A DNA stretch of 16,557 nucleotides from an uncultured Ruminococcus sp. (GTDB lineage: Bacteria; Bacillota; Clostridia; Oscillospirales; Ruminococcaceae). Location of the stretch: assembly GCA_905199285.1 (NCBI GenBank), contig CAJKFZ010000032.1, forward strand, positions 1 to 16,557. The letters run 5' to 3'. This document shows positions 14,470-16,557 of this stretch, piece after piece (position 1 is the stretch's first letter; each line of letters starts with the position of its first letter). The translations under genes and the position numbers were made by a program. Below the pieces are notes generated by a model, which ran no database searches, was not told the origin of the DNA, and saw only the letters and a program-made list of their open reading frames with translations.

Positions 14470-14641
14470 TAAGCGGGGACGCTGCTCCCAACGGTCGCCC
14501 GTCCCCTCTGTCGGCAAGCCGACATCTCCCCACACTGTGGGGAGTTACCCGTACACCTGCCAAAGGGGAGTACATCCCCTTTGGAAACCCGATATTAATT
14601 ATTTACATTACCTCGTAAAGAGGTATTGTAAATAATTAGGG
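14470..14641 (+). repeat. Structured dispersed element, copy B
   Basis: This is the reverse-oriented relative of copy A. Stems seen: 14475-14481/14500-14506, 14510-14514/14519-14523, 14526-14533/14537-14544, 14560-14568/14576-14584 (all perfect) and an AT-rich 19-bp stem at 14596-14614/14620-14638 with one mismatch. It starts 31 bases after the heptad gene stop and fills much of the gap to deoD. It has no evident coding capacity, and no terminal T run that would make it a standard terminator. Confidence 0.85.
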
Positions 14642-14744
14642 CAGAATGCTCATAGAATGAACGCTCCTTTGAAAAGAGTATAGGGAACAGAATACTTTAA
14701 ATTAAAGACGTTAACAATCAGAGACGGCAGAGAGGTAATGCTAT

Positions 14745-14778
14745 AAAAAGAACGAACCATTATCGGTTCGTTCTTTTT
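14745..14778. terminator. Terminator of the birA-deoD operon, probably bidirectional
   Basis: A 14-bp perfect stem (14745-14758 with 14765-14778, loop ATTATC) with A/T ends lies directly after the deoD stop on the minus strand. It could also stop read-through from the heptad gene. Confidence 0.9.
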
Positions 14779-14780
14779 GG

Positions 14781-15494
14781 CTATTCTGAAACTTTAAGCG
14801 CTGTTTCAAGTGCAATTTCCATCATATCACGGAAACTCGCCTGACGTTCCTGAGCGGTCGTTGAAAGTCCCTTCAAAGGACAGTCGGAAACGGTTAAAAT
14901 GCAAAGAGCGTTTTTGCCGGCTCTTGCCGCATTCATGTAAAGCGCAGCGGCTTCCATTTCAATTCCGATGACTCCCATTTTCTGCCACTCGGCAAGACTG
15001 TTTGCGTCGTCATAGAAAGTATCGCTTGAGAAAATATTTCCAACGTGGTAAACGCATCCCTTTTCTTCTGCGGAAGAAACTGCGGCTGAGAGGAGCTTCC
15101 ACGAAGCTGTCGGAGCGTAAGTTCCGGGCAGACGATACTGTGAAGCATAAGAGGAATTAGTGCTTGCGCTCATACCGATAATCAAGTCCCGAAGATTTGC
15201 TTTATCGGAAATTGCTCCGGCAGTTCCGACTCTTATGATATTTTCAACATCGTATTCGTTGAAAAGTTCGTGGGAGTATATCCCGATAGACGGCATACCC
15301 ATGCCGCTTCCCTGAACGGAGACTTTAACTCCCTTATATGTTCCGGTATAGCCGAGCATTCCTCTAACTTCATTATAGCAGAAGGGATTTTCAAGATAAT
15401 TTTCTGCAATAAATTTGGCTCTTAAAGGATCTCCCGGCATGAGGACGGTTTTTGCTATATCATTTTTTTCTGCATTATTATGCGGAGTAGACAT
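14781..15494 (-). CDS. deoD: Purine nucleoside phosphorylase, DeoD type
   Basis: The 237-residue length and motifs match the hexameric bacterial DeoD family, which splits purine (deoxy)nucleosides with phosphate into base and (deoxy)ribose-1-phosphate in the cytoplasm. Seen: MSTPH at the N-terminus, phosphate ligands G21 and R25 (PGDPLRAK), R44 and R88 (RVGTAG), the ribose-binding stretch GIEMEAAALY (177-186), catalytic D204 in TVSD and R217. D204 and R217 match the E. coli numbering as I remember it. It follows birA by 15 bp and is probably translated from the same mRNA; the ribosome site (GCGAGGG) is modest. Confidence 0.93.
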   Translation of the reverse strand: MSTPHNNAEKNDIAKTVLMPGDPLRAKFIAENYLENPFCYNEVRGMLGYTGTYKGVKVSVQGSGMGMPSIGIYSHELFNEYDVENIIRVGTAGAISDKANLRDLIIGMSASTNSSYASQYRLPGTYAPTASWKLLSAAVSSAEEKGCVYHVGNIFSSDTFYDDANSLAEWQKMGVIGIEMEAAALYMNAARAGKNALCILTVSDCPLKGLSTTAQERQASFRDMMEIALETALKVSE

Positions 15495-15509
15495 AAATTT
15501 CCCTCGCTT

Positions 15510-16493
15510 TCATCGTTTAAGGCGGCACAGATTAGCTTCTCCGGCATTCAGATATCTGATATCGCCGTTCGGCATTTCTATCATAAGATTTGCATTGTTG
15601 TCGATGCCGACTGCGCTTCCGGTAATGGTTTTTCCGTCTACAACAGCGGTGATACGCTTACCTGTGAGATACTCTCTGCGGCGGTATTCCGAAAGATATT
15701 TGCGGCTTTCGATCTCTTCAAGACGCTGTTCAAGACTATTGAGTACAGCGGCACAAATTGCGTTGCGGTCAACTTTAACGCCTGTTTCATCCTCGACCGA
15801 CGTAGCAGTCTGACGAAGTTCCTCAGAAAAGAAATCGGCAACGCTGAGGACGTTTATCCCGATGCCTATAACAGCGTAATCGAGAGACTTCATCTCAAGA
15901 CCAAGAGACGCTTCCGTAAGTATACCGCAGATTTTTTTGCCGTTCATATAAAGATCGTTCACCCACTTTATCTGAACCTCATGTCCGCACAGCTTCTCCG
16001 TTGCTTCTGCCGCCGCAACAGCGACTGCCGGAGTTATAAGCGGAACTGATTCGATCGGAAGATTCGGACGGATGATAACGCTCATATACATTCCCGTTCC
16101 GGCAGGGGAAACGAACTGTCTTCCGAGTCTGCCCTTGCCCATAGTCTGAGTATCGGTGATAACAGCCGTTCCGTGAACAGCTCCGGCAGCGGCGAGTTCT
16201 TTTGCGGTGATGTTGGTCGATTCAACCTCTTTGTATATTTTAAGATTTCTCCCAAGCTCTTTTGTTTCAAGCTTTGAAAGGATAAGTTCCTCGCAAAGAC
16301 GATTGTTGTCATAATCGAAAGTATATCCCTTTGAGGGGGATGAAATAATTTTATATCCTTCTGCTTCAAGAGCTTTGACAGCCTTCCAGACTGCATTCCG
16401 GCTTACTCCGAGCTTTTCTGCAAGAGCTGTTCCGGAAATGTATTCGCCGTTTGCTTCAGCGAGGGCTTTAAGAAGCGATTCTTTAACCTTCAT
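15510..16493 (-). CDS. birA: Bifunctional biotin protein ligase and biotin operon repressor
   Basis: The 327-residue protein has an N-terminal winged helix (about 5-60; helix-turn-helix TALAEKLGVSRNAVWKAVKAL), the catalytic domain (about 80-270) and a C-terminal SH3-like domain (about 275-327). The biotinyl-AMP loop is GKGRLGR (119-125), a variant of the usual GRGRRGR. KWVND (176-180) and KKICGILTE (186-194) hold the conserved lysines. It attaches biotin to carboxylase subunits and, with the DNA-binding domain, probably represses biotin synthesis or uptake genes, none of which are in the window. The ribosome site is AGAGAGGA, upstream of ATG 16493. Only 64 bases upstream are visible and no complete BirA operator is seen there. 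Confidence 0.93.
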   Translation of the reverse strand: MKVKESLLKALAEANGEYISGTALAEKLGVSRNAVWKAVKALEAEGYKIISSPSKGYTFDYDNNRLCEELILSKLETKELGRNLKIYKEVESTNITAKELAAAGAVHGTAVITDTQTMGKGRLGRQFVSPAGTGMYMSVIIRPNLPIESVPLITPAVAVAAAEATEKLCGHEVQIKWVNDLYMNGKKICGILTEASLGLEMKSLDYAVIGIGINVLSVADFFSEELRQTATSVEDETGVKVDRNAICAAVLNSLEQRLEEIESRKYLSEYRRREYLTGKRITAVVDGKTITGSAVGIDNNANLMIEMPNGDIRYLNAGEANLCRLKR

Positions 16494-16557
16494 AAAATTT
16501 TCCTCTCTTGTAACCTATTGATTCAATGTGGCAGTATTTATTTATCTGCATATAAAG

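Noticed and set aside
16494..16557. Possible BirA operator upstream of birA (TTGTAACC at about 16513-16520)
   Set aside because: Only one half-site is present; no inverted GGTTACAA partner follows within the visible sequence.

Overview
The window looks like chromosome from a cellulosome-forming Ruminococcus (Oscillospiraceae), near R. flavefaciens or R. champanellensis. The clearest pointer is an extracellular GH5 cellulase with a Thr-rich linker and a C-terminal dockerin of the kind I associate with those species. Low-to-moderate G+C, strong AGGAGG ribosome sites and TTGACA/TATAAT promoters fit a Gram-positive Clostridia member. The species assignment is inference from remembered family features, not a database match.

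Layout. Positions 1-1308 (+) hold the 3' end of a phosphoglucosamine mutase gene (glmM), followed by a hairpin. A gene-free stretch (1309-1630) holds a structured dispersed element (copy A) directly upstream of an intracellular GH43 glycosidase (1631-3121, +). An orphan Wzz-like polysaccharide co-polymerase protein follows (3305-4879, +) with its own strong promoter. It converges on a FeoB gene (4932-6056, -) that stops at about residue 368 of the usual 600-800; the two genes share one hairpin terminator. The dockerin-bearing GH5 cellulase (6185-8590, -) is a single-gene transcription unit.

Positions 8751-14439 form one regulated module. A TetR repressor (-) is divergent from an MMPL/RND transporter and a secreted protein with more than sixty xxxLxxG heptads (+). 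The 313-bp region between them holds both divergent promoters and four copies of a TGACYNNNRGTCA palindrome at near-integral helical spacing. One copy overlaps the transporter -35 and another lies just after its predicted start. A second copy of the structured element (copy B, opposite orientation) follows the heptad gene. The window closes with a birA-deoD pair on the minus strand (biotin ligase/repressor and purine nucleoside phosphorylase).

Most notable items: (1) the element pair, where three hairpins keep their pairing through different sequences in the two copies; (2) the truncated FeoB, whose start codon sits in a 12-bp stem with the ribosome site in the loop; (3) the phased operator array controlling an MMPL transporter plus a long secreted heptad partner with a near-central helical insert. 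I saw no CRISPR array, tRNA, rRNA or intact transposase.
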